Below, piece by piece: positions 24,000 through 32,492 of a stretch of 64,000 bases of DNA. Numbering within the stretch: position 1 is the first letter of the stretch; each line of letters starts with the position of its first letter. A program made the position numbers and the translations under genes. This stretch comes from Enterococcaceae bacterium (GTDB taxonomy: Bacteria; Bacillota; Bacilli; Lactobacillales; Enterococcaceae), in contig JALCOL010000011.1 in NCBI GenBank assembly GCA_022649665.1, positions 20,419 to 84,418 on the forward strand, written 5' to 3'. Under the pieces are notes generated by a model that made no database searches, was not told where the DNA came from, and saw only the letters and a program-made list of their open reading frames with translations.

Positions 24000-25013
24000 A
24001 TGAATTCAGTATTTCAAGGTAGAAGTCTATTGGCTGAAAAAGATTTCAGCAAAGCAGAGTTAGGGTATTTGATCGATTTTTCGATTCATTTAAAAGCCTT
24101 AAAGAAAGCCGGCATTCCTCATCGCTACTTAGAAGGGAAAAACATCGCGCTTCTTTTTGAAAAAACATCCACCCGAACACGTTCGGCATTTACCGTTGCA
24201 TCGATCGATCTGGGGGCACACCCGGAATATTTAGGAAAAGACGATATCCAACTTGGAAAAAAAGAATCAGTGGAAGATACTGCGATCGTTTTGGGAAGCA
24301 TGTTTGACGGTATTGAATTCCGCGGATTTAAACAAGATACGGTCGATCAATTGGCTAAATATTCCAATGTCCCAGTTTGGAACGGTTTGACGGATAAGTG
24401 GCACCCTACTCAAATGATCGCCGATTTTATGACCGTTAAAGAAAATTATGGAAAGCTTGAAGGATTGAATTTGGTATATTTGGGAGACGGCCGCAACAAT
24501 GTCGCGAACTCTTTGTTAGTAACGGGCGCGATCCTGGGCGTCAACATCCGGATCTGCGCACCAAAATCATTGTTCCCGGCAAAAGATGTCGTCGAATTAG
24601 CCCAAAACTTTGCAAAGAACTCCGGAGCACAGCTGATGATCACTGATTCCGTAGATCAAGCAGTCAAAGGGGCTGACGTGCTATATACGGATGTCTGGGT
24701 ATCGATGGGTGAAGAAGACAAATTTGCGGAAAGAGTTGAACTATTGGAGCCGTACCAAATCAATATGGAAATGATCAAAAAAGCTGATAACGACAAGTTG
24801 ATCATTTTGCATTGTTTGCCAGCATTCCATGACACGAATACGATCTATGGAAAAGAAATGAAAGAACGTTTCGGGATCAAAGAAATGGAAATCAGTGATG
24901 AAGCATTCCGCAGCAAATACGCGCGCCAATTTGAGCAAGCTGAAAATCGGATGCACTCGATCAAAGCGATCATGGCAGCGACATTAGGAAATTTATTCAT
25001 TCCAAAAGTATAA
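24000..25013 (+). CDS. arcB: Ornithine carbamoyltransferase
   Basis: This enzyme interconverts citrulline plus phosphate with ornithine plus carbamoyl phosphate. The 337-residue product has the carbamoyl phosphate loop [12 protein letters not shown] near residue 55, the HPTQ segment near 135, and the ornithine-site HCLPAFHD near 271. AAGGAG precedes ATG 24000; an upstream in-frame ATG at 23991 is too close to that site. Its position right after arcA argues for the catabolic role, although the biosynthetic ArgF cannot be separated by sequence alone. Confidence 0.93.
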   Translation: MNSVFQGRSLLAEKDFSKAELGYLIDFSIHLKALKKAGIPHRYLEGKNIALLFEKTSTRTRSAFTVASIDLGAHPEYLGKDDIQLGKKESVEDTAIVLGSMFDGIEFRGFKQDTVDQLAKYSNVPVWNGLTDKWHPTQMIADFMTVKENYGKLEGLNLVYLGDGRNNVANSLLVTGAILGVNIRICAPKSLFPAKDVVELAQNFAKNSGAQLMITDSVDQAVKGADVLYTDVWVSMGEEDKFAERVELLEPYQINMEMIKKADNDKLIILHCLPAFHDTNTIYGKEMKERFGIKEMEISDEAFRSKYARQFEQAENRMHSIKAIMAATLGNLFIPKV

Positions 25014-25022
25014 AGTAAAAAA

Positions 25023-25067
25023 ATCTAGAGATCATGACGCATTTGTCATAGTCTCTGGATTTTTTTA
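25023..25067 (+). terminator. Terminator between arcB and argR
   Basis: CTAGAGATCATGAC pairs with GTCATAGTCTCTGG (imperfect) and runs into TTTTTTT. argR converges on it from the other side. Confidence 0.75.
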
Positions 25068-25520
25068 TTGTTTCATAAACCGTGCGATCCGGTCATGGAA
25101 ATCTCCGGCCAGCTCGACACTTTTACAAATAGTGATGATCGTATCAACGCCTGCCATCGTTCCGACCACTTCTGGATACCGAACTTCATCTAATAAAGCA
25201 GAAACGACATCAGCATTAGCAAAAATCGTATGCAAAACGACCACGAATTCGACTTGTTCTACTTTGACGACCGATTCGCCGCAAGCTTCAGCTAATCTTT
25301 TCTCAGGAGAAATATTGCTTTGGCTATAGATCATATATCGGACTTTGCCATTTTTTTGGTGCCCTTTGACAATATTCATTTCACGAATATCCCTGGAAAT
25401 CGTTGCCTGGGTGGCTTTCACATTTTTGCTTTTCAGCAAACGCAGCAGGTCCTCTTGAGTCTCGATGACATAATCTTGCAGAAGTTGTTTTATCAGTGCT
25501 TGACGCTCCGTTTTTTTCAT
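25065..25520 (-). CDS. argR: ArgR/ArcR-family arginine regulator
   Basis: ArgR-type proteins are arginine-sensing hexameric regulators. The 151-residue product has an N-terminal winged helix (QEDLLRLLKSKNVKATQATISRDIRE, split here as residues 22-48) and a C-terminal arginine-binding domain with VGTMAGVDTI near 122. The GTxxGxDT motif for ligand binding is intact. It converges on arcA-arcB and probably controls them. A simple ARG box was not identified with confidence in the nearby gaps. Confidence 0.88.
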   Translation of the reverse strand: MKKTERQALIKQLLQDYVIETQEDLLRLLKSKNVKATQATISRDIREMNIVKGHQKNGKVRYMIYSQSNISPEKRLAEACGESVVKVEQVEFVVVLHTIFANADVVSALLDEVRYPEVVGTMAGVDTIITICKSVELAGDFHDRIARFMKQ

Positions 25521-25639
25521 TCATCAGGCATTCAGTCTTTTCAGCGAAAAGAAAATGCGCCTCACATCCTTCCAGCGTACTGATCGTACTATCTTTCTAT
25601 CATCATACGACAATTCGAACATTTTTCATACATTTTTTT

Positions 25640-25701
25640 GAATTTTTATAAAAAAATCGATTGCCGAACATCTTCATTCACGAAGGTGTTCGGCAATCGA
25701 T
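25640..25701 (-). terminator. Long-stem terminator of the Dps-like gene
   Basis: On the minus strand, ATCGATTGCCGAACA and its complement TGTTCGGCAATCGAT form a 15-bp perfect outer stem extended by CTTC/GAAG, followed by TTTTTTTATA. It serves the gene at 25743-26276. Confidence 0.88.
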
Positions 25702-25742
25702 AGCAAAAAACTTTCTGCAAAAAAATGTAAATGAATCGTCAA

Positions 25743-26276
25743 CTACTCATCAAGGCCTTGATAAACCGAATTACCCAAGAAAAATTGCAACTCACGAATT
25801 GCCCGTTGATTATCAGCCTTAAGATGAATTAAAAAGTGAACGAAGACATCATTTAAATTTTCTTTATCCGTCAACGAGATCGTTCGATCCAAGAAAATAT
25901 TTTGAGTTGCCAAATCGCCGATCACATCTTTGACCATATCTTCTGCCTTTGCATATTTATAGGCACCATTTTCTTCCAGCATCGACAAATTTAAAAATTC
26001 GCGAGTTGTCGTTGGAACGATTTGGTCATTATCCAACAGCAGTTCGCCAAGTTCATCGAAACTTTGATAAGTCTTTTCTCTAAGCTGATCAAAAACTGTC
26101 CGCAAAGCAGGCCGGAAAGGCCCTTTTACGAACCAGATATATTGTTGTAATTTCAAATTGTGGATCCGCAAATTTGCTAATATGTGGGCAGCCATTGCAC
26201 CGACAGTCGGGATCTGTTGTTCTTTTTCTTTCTTCGCTAGCTCGCTTTTGTATTTTTTTTCAGTATAGTCCGACAT
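25743..26276 (-). CDS. Dps-like ferritin-fold protein lacking two ferroxidase histidines
   Basis: This 177-residue protein aligns with Dps mini-ferritins over YIWFVKGPFRPALRTVFDQL and the helix after it. Compared with E. coli Dps from memory, the ligands corresponding to Asp67, Asp78 and Glu82 are kept (Asp63, Asp74, Glu78 here). The two ferroxidase histidines 51 and 63 are replaced by Ile47 and Arg59. It also has a highly charged, Lys-rich N-terminal tail (residues 5-21) that could bind DNA. It is probably a structural or DNA-binding relative with weak or no iron oxidation. It is a single-gene unit with its own terminator. Confidence 0.65.
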   Translation of the reverse strand: MSDYTEKKYKSELAKKEKEQQIPTVGAMAAHILANLRIHNLKLQQYIWFVKGPFRPALRTVFDQLREKTYQSFDELGELLLDNDQIVPTTTREFLNLSMLEENGAYKYAKAEDMVKDVIGDLATQNIFLDRTISLTDKENLNDVFVHFLIHLKADNQRAIRELQFFLGNSVYQGLDE

Positions 26277-26447
26277 TTGGAAAATTCCTCCTTGTCATAA
26301 ATCCCTGCTACCTACTATTATAAACAATAATCCAAAAAATGTTAGCAAAACTGACTGAAGAGCAAGAAATCGTTTACAAAAAATCGCCAGTGCGATAAGC
26401 TGAGCGGATAAAGGGAACAAATATCAGTGAAAAGGGGAGGATCATCT

Positions 26448-26936
26448 ATGCAAAAGGAAGACCATTTAAAAAATCTGCGGATAGCTATCAAAGTTTCTGC
26501 GCAGGCACGCGAACATGGGAACACTCCATTTGGAGCAATTTTAGTAGGACCTGATGGAGAAGTCCTGATCGAGCAGGAAAACATCGAGGTGACCACTGGA
26601 AAGTGCACTGGGCACGCAGAAACCACGTTAGCAGATCGGGCATCACAAGCATTTTCGAAAAACTTTTTAGCGAAATGCACGCTTTATACTAGTGCTGAAC
26701 CATGTGCGATGTGTACTGGCGCGATTTATTGGGCGAATGTCGGTCGAATCGTTTATGCGATGACTGAAAAGCAGTTGCTGTCATTAACAGGCAATGACCA
26801 GCAGAATCCGACTTTTGACATTCCGTGCCGAGAAATTTTAGCGCATGGTCAGAAGAATATTGAAGTTCTGGGTCCTTTTGACGAAGTAGCAGCTGAAGCG
26901 GCAGCGGTTCATGAAGGATATTGGGAGAAACGGTAA
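26448..26936 (+). CDS. Nucleoside/nucleobase deaminase (guanine deaminase-like)
   Basis: The 162-residue protein belongs to the zinc cytidine deaminase-like fold. It has the zinc and proton-shuttle motif GHAETTLADRA near residue 53 and the second motif AEPCAMCTGAIYW near 84. The GAIYW form and the long C-terminal extension ending VHEGYWEKR resemble small guanine deaminases more than tRNA adenosine deaminase TadA, which is usually followed by dnaX. ATG 26448 follows GGGGAGG. It stands alone on the plus strand. Substrate is not provable by sequence. Confidence 0.8.
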   Translation: MQKEDHLKNLRIAIKVSAQAREHGNTPFGAILVGPDGEVLIEQENIEVTTGKCTGHAETTLADRASQAFSKNFLAKCTLYTSAEPCAMCTGAIYWANVGRIVYAMTEKQLLSLTGNDQQNPTFDIPCREILAHGQKNIEVLGPFDEVAAEAAAVHEGYWEKR

Positions 26937-27007
26937 ATCGGTTTACAAAATGGAACGAACTATGAGATTTAAATTATTATAATGCTGTTAGGTTACTCCT
27001 TCTATCA

Positions 27008-27036
27008 TTGGCGCTTGTCTAAAAAAATGATATACT
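27008..27036 (+). promoter_or_regulatory. Promoter of the GntR gene
   Basis: TTGGCG (27008-27013), 17 bases, TATACT (27031-27036), 28 bases before the GTG start. Confidence 0.6.
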
Positions 27037-27063
27037 ATTAGATAGAATAGCGAGGTGGGAAAT

Positions 27064-27816
27064 GTGAATACGCCAATTATCAAGCCTCAAGATCTTAAAA
27101 CCCGTACACGCGAAGCACTGCTTAATTATATCAATGAAATGGATTTGAGCAAAAACGTAAAGTTGCCGCGTGAGGAGCAGTTAAGCGAAATCATTGGGGT
27201 TAGTCGCGTGACACTTAGAAGTGTATTGGATGAGCTGGCCACGGAAGGAGTCATTTTCCGTAAACATGGAAAAGGAACTTTTGTCAATACAACTCATTTG
27301 GGAATCAAAGCAAATTTCAATCCAGTTGGACACTTCAGCACATTGATTCGTTCAAGCGGTTATGAGCCGAAAGTGGAGATTTTAAAAGTAGCAGTCCAAG
27401 ATGCCGATGAGGAGCTGCAGGATTCTTTGCAGATCGGCGCTGATGAAAAAGTTGTGCTCTATCAAAAAATGTATTTTGCGGATGGCAAGCCATGCGCGTT
27501 TTGCGAAGACTACGTACCGCTTCATATTTTTAATGGGAAAGATCCTAATGAACTGCTGACTTTTCCAAAACCGATCTTTCATTATATTTTTCAATTGACA
27601 GGCAAAAAAGTGACTTGGGACAAAGTCGAGCTTTTAGTCTCAAATCGTGAAGAAAAATCTGAATTGAGCTATTTTGAAGAGAAGCCGATCTTGCTTTTGC
27701 GCAGCGTCAATTATGATGATGATGAAGAACCGTTAGTAGTCGCAGAAGAGTATGTCGATACCGATATTTTGAAATTCAGCATGATCCGGAAACGGCTGAT
27801 CAATTATTTTGAATAA
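27064..27816 (+). CDS. GntR/HutC-family transcriptional regulator
   Basis: The 250-residue protein has an N-terminal winged helix-turn-helix (residues 12-75: LPREEQLSEIIGVSRVTLRS, then GVIFRKHGKGTFV) and a C-terminal UTRA effector domain. HutC-type regulators usually sense sugar phosphates, purines or amino acids. GTG 27064 was chosen because GAGGTGGG lies just upstream; GTG 27055 overlaps that site. No clear target operon adjoins it on the same strand, so its regulon is unknown; the neighbouring deaminase is one candidate. Confidence 0.85.
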   Translation: MNTPIIKPQDLKTRTREALLNYINEMDLSKNVKLPREEQLSEIIGVSRVTLRSVLDELATEGVIFRKHGKGTFVNTTHLGIKANFNPVGHFSTLIRSSGYEPKVEILKVAVQDADEELQDSLQIGADEKVVLYQKMYFADGKPCAFCEDYVPLHIFNGKDPNELLTFPKPIFHYIFQLTGKKVTWDKVELLVSNREEKSELSYFEEKPILLLRSVNYDDDEEPLVVAEEYVDTDILKFSMIRKRLINYFE

Positions 27817-27840
27817 AATGAACATTCGATCAGCGAAAAA

Positions 27841-27878
27841 CAAGCAGCGGCACGCGCGTGCCGCTGCTTGTTTTTGTG
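27841..27878 (+). terminator. Terminator of the GntR gene
   Basis: CAAGCAGCGGCACG and CGTGCCGCTGCTTG form a perfect 14-bp stem with a 2-base loop, followed by TTTTTGTG. Confidence 0.92.
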
Positions 27879-27969
27879 TTGATGAAGTTTACGATATTGA
27901 CGGATGAGTGAAAATGGTGCATCATATAAGAGAATGATTCGTCAAGCAAATGATGAAAGAAGGAAGAAA

Positions 27970-28626
27970 ATGGACAAAACGATCAAAGAGATCGCTGATG
28001 CGATCGGAGTAACCAAACAGGCAATTTTTCAAAAAATCAAAAAGGAACCATTATCGACTGAAATGTCTCCATATATTACAACAAAAGGAAATCGCCTTTA
28101 TATTTCTCCAGAAGGGCAAAAATTGATCAATGACAGTTTCGGTTATACTCCGCCTGAAGAAGAGAACCAAAAGAACGAGAATGCTGCCGATCTTGAAGAT
28201 TTTGATCCGGATGAGATTGTTTTTTTGCGGGATCTGGTATTAAATCTGCAGGAAGAAAAAAAGCAGCTGCATAAATTATTGGATCAGCAGCAGCAGCTTT
28301 CATTAAAATCGGAACAACGAATCGATTACTTGGAACAACAGCTTGTATTATCGGCTCCCGAAAAAGCGGAAGAAAAAGATGAAAATGAAAAGATCAAAGA
28401 AACGCTAGCGAAGCAGCAAGAACAAATTGCTGAATTACAAAGTGAATGGGAAAAGAAAGAAGCCGAACTGCATACCGAGCTGCAAACCAAAGAAGAAGCA
28501 TTGGAAGCAGAGCAAAAAAAGCAGGAGGAATTGCAGGCGGTGTTGGATGAAAAAGAGCAGCAAGCAGAAAAGCAAAAGAAAAAAGGTTTTTTTAGCCGAC
28601 TCTTTGGAAAAAAAGACACAGAATAG
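27970..28626 (+). CDS. DUF536-like protein: N-terminal HTH plus long coiled coil
   Basis: The 218-residue product begins MDKTIKEIADAIGVTKQAIF, a MerR/DUF536-type helix-turn-helix (residues 1-55). A Glu/Lys/Gln-rich coiled coil (about 80-200) follows, and the basic aromatic tip KKKGFFSRLFGKK could be a membrane-touching amphipathic helix. Relatives known to me are common on lactic acid bacterial plasmids beside replication genes, but this one is chromosomal, 9 bases before manA. I chose ATG 27970 after AGAAGGAAG; ATG 27904 would add 22 residues before the motif. Function is not established. Confidence 0.65.
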   Translation: MDKTIKEIADAIGVTKQAIFQKIKKEPLSTEMSPYITTKGNRLYISPEGQKLINDSFGYTPPEEENQKNENAADLEDFDPDEIVFLRDLVLNLQEEKKQLHKLLDQQQQLSLKSEQRIDYLEQQLVLSAPEKAEEKDENEKIKETLAKQQEQIAELQSEWEKKEAELHTELQTKEEALEAEQKKQEELQAVLDEKEQQAEKQKKKGFFSRLFGKKDTE

Positions 28627-28635
28627 GGTGAAAAA

Positions 28636-29580
28636 ATGAGTATTTATTTCTTTCAACCAGTATTTCATCAAAAAATTTGGGGCGGATCAACACTGACAGA
28701 TTATTTTCATTTAAAAGAAGACCATATCGGTGAAGATTGGGCGATCAGCGCTCATCCGCACGGTCCAACAAAAATCATCAATGGTGAATTGCAAGGTGAG
28801 CTGCTCAATAAAGTTTGGGAAAAGCATCCTGAGTTATTTGGAAATCCAACTGAAAAAGAATTTCCACTGTTAATGAAAATCTTAGATGCCCATGAAGATC
28901 TATCAGTTCAAGTCCATCCAAATGATGCTTATGCAAAGACACATGGCGGCGGATTAGGGAAGACTGAGTGCTGGTATGTGATCGAGGCTGAACCGGGCGC
29001 AGAGATCGTTTATGGTCATAACGCGAAAACGGAAGAAGAGCTTAGAACGATGATCGACAACGGTGAATGGGACAAATTGCTCCATCACGTGCCGGTTAAA
29101 AAAGGGGATTTTTTCTACGTACCAAGCGGGATGATTCATGCAATCGGCAAAGGAATCTTGATACTGGAACCGCAGCAAAGCTCGGATACGACTTATCGTC
29201 TTTATGATTATGACCGTAAAGATGCGAATGGACATCTTCGGCCCCTCCATCTTAAAGAAGCGCTGGATGTCATTACTGTTCCATCAACTAAAGTTCACGA
29301 AAATTATCAAATAAAGAAAATTAACGGAAATAAAATCACCAATTTTATAAACAGTCCATTCTTTTCTGTCACCAAACTAGAAGTGGAAAATCCTTTTCAA
29401 TTGGAGCGTGAAGGGGATTTCATGCTGGGGACAGTCGTTGCCGGAACAGGGAAAATAACCGACAACGATCAATCTTATGAAGTATCTTTCGGATCAAGTT
29501 TTTTGATCCCAAATGATACACCATTTGTTGACGTTATCGGCAATTTGACGATTATTCTAGCTCATCCGAATCATCAATGA
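28636..29580 (+). CDS. manA: Mannose-6-phosphate isomerase, class I
   Basis: ManA interconverts mannose-6-phosphate and fructose-6-phosphate using zinc. The 314-residue product has the cupin metal-binding motifs QVHPNDAYAK near residue 96 and KTECWYVIEA near 115, the GMIHAIGKG segment near 171, and the active-site YRLYDYDR near 192. Length fits the short Firmicute type. AGGGTG precedes the start, and the close spacing to the upstream coiled-coil gene suggests one transcript. Confidence 0.93.
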   Translation: MSIYFFQPVFHQKIWGGSTLTDYFHLKEDHIGEDWAISAHPHGPTKIINGELQGELLNKVWEKHPELFGNPTEKEFPLLMKILDAHEDLSVQVHPNDAYAKTHGGGLGKTECWYVIEAEPGAEIVYGHNAKTEEELRTMIDNGEWDKLLHHVPVKKGDFFYVPSGMIHAIGKGILILEPQQSSDTTYRLYDYDRKDANGHLRPLHLKEALDVITVPSTKVHENYQIKKINGNKITNFINSPFFSVTKLEVENPFQLEREGDFMLGTVVAGTGKITDNDQSYEVSFGSSFLIPNDTPFVDVIGNLTIILAHPNHQ

Positions 29581-29583
29581 TTC

Positions 29584-30522
29584 TTACTGCAAGCTCTTTG
29601 TTACATCATTAATGATTTGAGTATTCGCGACTGGACCTTTATACAGCCAAGCACTGTCTTTGCTGAAAGTATATACTTGATTATTTTTCACTGCTGGTAG
29701 TTCTTTCCACACAGCTTCATTTTGGATCGTATTTTCACTGTCGCCGTTGATCAAAAAGAGATAATCGGCATCGAGACCCGCTAATTTTTCAAGCGACAAC
29801 TGAGTGAACTCATCTTTCGACTTTTCGGAAATTTCTTTTACCAGCGCCGGAGTTTTAAAGCCAAGGTTTTGGTACAGCAAATCGCCTGTCCCGCGCTTTT
29901 CGCCGACAACGAAAACTTGATTGTTGGTGATCCAAAGAATTGCTGCTGAATGGTCTGAAATTTTGGTTCCAAGGTCGCTCTTTGTTTTCGAAATCAGTTG
30001 ATCATAATTTTTTAATACTTTCTCTGCTTTCCCTTTTTTATTTAAGACATTCGCTACATCAAGAAATTGATCGCGCCACGTGACGTTGTCGCCATTTTTG
30101 ACAACGTAAGTTGGGGCGATTTTTTTGTATTGATCATATTTGCCGCCTTCGACGAGCGCAGAAGAGCTGACCATCAGCAAATCTGGTTCATATTTCAAAA
30201 CTTCTTCATAAGGGAGATCATAAGAGATGGTTGGAACGCCCTTCAACTCGCTTTGTAAATAAGTTTGGACGGTATTATTATTGACAGTCCATTGCGCTTC
30301 AGGTTTTACTTTCAGCGCTACCAGATAATCCTCTAAATAAGGGGCGATGATCTTTTTCGGATTGGCAGGGATAGTCACCTTGTGTCCTAAAGCATCTTCC
30401 ATTACATGCTCTTTTGTACTTTTCGATCCAGTGGAATCAGTTGATGTTCCGCTATTACTGCAAGAGGCCAAAAATAGTACTGTACCCAACGCAAGAACGG
30501 CAACCAAAAATTTCTTTTTCAT
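29584..30522 (-). CDS. Iron-siderophore ABC transporter substrate-binding lipoprotein
   Basis: The 312-residue protein has a lipoprotein signal (KKKFLVAVLALG, lipobox LASC with Cys21), a Ser/Thr linker, and the type III periplasmic-binding fold of FhuD/FecB proteins: MEDALGHKVTIPANPKKIIA, then a long helix, and a TQLSLEKLAGLDADYLFL segment. It would bind a ferric siderophore at the cell surface. AGGAGG precedes ATG 30522. It is divergent from the fhuC-B-G type operon, with a perfect Fur-type palindrome between them. Confidence 0.9.
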   Translation of the reverse strand: MKKKFLVAVLALGTVLFLASCSNSGTSTDSTGSKSTKEHVMEDALGHKVTIPANPKKIIAPYLEDYLVALKVKPEAQWTVNNNTVQTYLQSELKGVPTISYDLPYEEVLKYEPDLLMVSSSALVEGGKYDQYKKIAPTYVVKNGDNVTWRDQFLDVANVLNKKGKAEKVLKNYDQLISKTKSDLGTKISDHSAAILWITNNQVFVVGEKRGTGDLLYQNLGFKTPALVKEISEKSKDEFTQLSLEKLAGLDADYLFLINGDSENTIQNEAVWKELPAVKNNQVYTFSKDSAWLYKGPVANTQIINDVTKSLQ

Positions 30523-30542
30523 AAAATCCTCCTATCATTTTT

Positions 30543-30561
30543 GATACTGATTATCAGTATC
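30543..30561. promoter_or_regulatory. Fur-type operator between divergent iron-uptake genes
   Basis: GATACTGATTATCAGTATC is a perfect 19-bp palindrome and matches the Fur box pattern GATAATGATNATCATTATC at most positions. It lies 21 bases upstream of the binding-protein start and about 125 bases upstream of the ATPase start. Iron-dependent repression of the minus-strand gene is expected; the same site or a weaker one near 30645 may serve the plus strand. Confidence 0.85.
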
Positions 30562-30685
30562 GTTTATAGTGGTGATTTTGTCAATAAGGGAGCTTTTGAT
30601 TGCCAAGCTGCCATGTTTTTTATATAATTAAACGATATGATTGAGAACGGTTTTCATTGAAAACTAAGATATAAGGTGGTCTTTT

Positions 30686-31495
30686 ATGGATATATTAACA
30701 GCAAAAAATATACAGGCAGGATATAACCGCGGCTTGGTGATCGATCAATTAGCGGTGAATTTTAAAACAGGAAAGGTCACCAGTTTGATTGGACCGAATG
30801 GTTGTGGAAAATCGACATTGCTTAAATCACTGGCGCGGATTCTCCCGCAGGCAAAAGGCGAGATCTTTTTGAAAGAAAGGCCGATTCAAGAATATGCCAA
30901 TAAAGAGTTAGCGAAACAAATGACAATGTTGGCGCAAAACAGCGAGGGAAATCTCGGGATCACTGTCGAGGATTTGGTTTCTTATGGTCGTTTTCCTTAT
31001 CAAAAACCATTTCAAGGGTTGACGAAAGCCGACCAGGAAAAAATCGATTGGGCGCTTGAGGTAACTGATATCGTGTACATCAAAGAGCGGCCGCTGGCTG
31101 ATCTGTCAGGCGGACAGCGGCAGCGTGCGTGGATCGCAATGGCATTAGCGCAAGATACTGAAGTGCTGCTGCTTGATGAACCAACGACGTTTTTAGACCC
31201 TGCTCATCAGTTGGAAGTATTGGATCTGCTGCAGTCGATCAACCGCGACAGCGGGAAAACGATCATCATGTCGATTCATGATATGAATCTGGCTTCGCGT
31301 TTTTCAGATGAGATCTTGGGAATGAAGGCCGGCAAAATCCTGGTTCAGGGAACCCCTGAAGAGGTCCTGACGCCGAAATGGTTTCGGACACTTTTCGAAA
31401 TCGAAGCGGAAATCGTCAAAGATCCGCACAGTATGCGCCCGCTTCTTCTTAGTTACGATCTCCTTTCAAAAGGAGGTGCAGGGGATGAAAAATAA
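30686..31495 (+). CDS. Iron-siderophore ABC transporter ATP-binding protein (FhuC type)
   Basis: The 269-residue cytoplasmic ATPase has Walker A GPNGCGKST near residue 38, Q-loop, signature LSGGQRQRAW near 141, Walker B VLLLDEPTTFLD near 160 and the switch His in SIHDMN. The form is typical of the FepC/FhuC subfamily. AAGGTGG precedes the start. Its end overlaps the permease gene by 11 bases. Confidence 0.93.
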   Translation: MDILTAKNIQAGYNRGLVIDQLAVNFKTGKVTSLIGPNGCGKSTLLKSLARILPQAKGEIFLKERPIQEYANKELAKQMTMLAQNSEGNLGITVEDLVSYGRFPYQKPFQGLTKADQEKIDWALEVTDIVYIKERPLADLSGGQRQRAWIAMALAQDTEVLLLDEPTTFLDPAHQLEVLDLLQSINRDSGKTIIMSIHDMNLASRFSDEILGMKAGKILVQGTPEEVLTPKWFRTLFEIEAEIVKDPHSMRPLLLSYDLLSKGGAGDEK

Positions 31496-32492
31496 GCGGT
31501 CGCATGCTTATTATCTGCTGCTTTTTCTGTTGGCATTGCTGCTTTTAGCAATTGTTTTTCTTTTTTCATTAAAATGGGGTGCCGCTGATTTAAGCTTTGC
31601 AGACATCAATCGTGCTCTTTTCGATTTTGATCGAACAAACCAAGCGCAGCAAGTTTTCCGAACGATCCGTTTGCCGCGTGTTCTCGGAACGGCGCTGGTT
31701 GGTGCCTCTTTTGCTATTGCCGGAGCAATGATGCAGGGGATCACGCGCAATCCGCTAGCTGACACCGGGTTGCTGGGGATCAATGCTGGTGCGGGATTAG
31801 GATTGGCGGTTTGTTTTGCGCTTTTGCCTCATGCCGGCTATTTTTCCATTTTAGGGGCCTCGTTTATCGGTGCTGCTCTAGGGGTAGCATCGATCTATGC
31901 GATTGCTTTCAGCAATCCGTTTGCCTCTTCTCCGCTTCGGCTGATTCTAGCTGGGGCGGGAATCAGTGCGTTGTTTGTCGCCCTTTCGCAAATGATCTCG
32001 CTTTTGTTTAATTTGAATCGTGATCTGGCCTTTTGGACGCTTGGCGGAACAAGCGTGATCACTTGGACGCAAGTCGCTATTCTGGCGCCGACTTTCGTTG
32101 TTTTACTGCTGATCTCGCTTACTTTAGGCAAAGCGATCACACTGATCCATATCAGTGAAGAGACTGCTGTCAATTTAGGGTTGAATCCTTCGCGAATCCG
32201 CGTGATCGTCAGCTTGCTGGTTTTAGGACTTGCCGGAGTATCTGTTTCGATCGTCGGATCGATCGGCTTTGTCGGCTTGATGGTCCCGCATATTATGAGC
32301 TTCTTTGTCGGCAGCGACTATCGCTATATCTTGCCTTTTTCAGCGGTGGGTGGTGCGATTTTGCTGACAGCAGCTGATTTAGCCGCGCGAATGATCAATC
32401 CGCCATTTGAAACACCAAGCGGGGCGGTCGTGGCACTTCTCGGCGTGCCATTCTTCCTATTGATGGCAAGAAGCCGGGAGGTGGCTAGTTGA
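31485..32492 (+). CDS. Iron-siderophore ABC transporter permease 1 (FecCD family)
   Basis: The 335-residue protein has an N-terminal basic start and about nine or ten membrane helices, with the FecCD signatures RLPRVLGTALVGASFAIAGA and GITRNPLADTGLLGINAGAG, and the EAA-like loop before GSIGFVGLMVPH. GGAGGTG precedes ATG 31485. It forms a heterodimer with the next gene product. Start and stop overlap its neighbours. Confidence 0.92.
   Translation: MKNKRSHAYYLLLFLLALLLLAIVFLFSLKWGAADLSFADINRALFDFDRTNQAQQVFRTIRLPRVLGTALVGASFAIAGAMMQGITRNPLADTGLLGINAGAGLGLAVCFALLPHAGYFSILGASFIGAALGVASIYAIAFSNPFASSPLRLILAGAGISALFVALSQMISLLFNLNRDLAFWTLGGTSVITWTQVAILAPTFVVLLLISLTLGKAITLIHISEETAVNLGLNPSRIRVIVSLLVLGLAGVSVSIVGSIGFVGLMVPHIMSFFVGSDYRYILPFSAVGGAILLTAADLAARMINPPFETPSGAVVALLGVPFFLLMARSREVAS

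Noticed and set aside
26448..26936. tRNA adenosine deaminase TadA
   Set aside because: The C-terminal extension, GAIYW motif and lack of adjacent dnaX/recR favour a small nucleobase deaminase.
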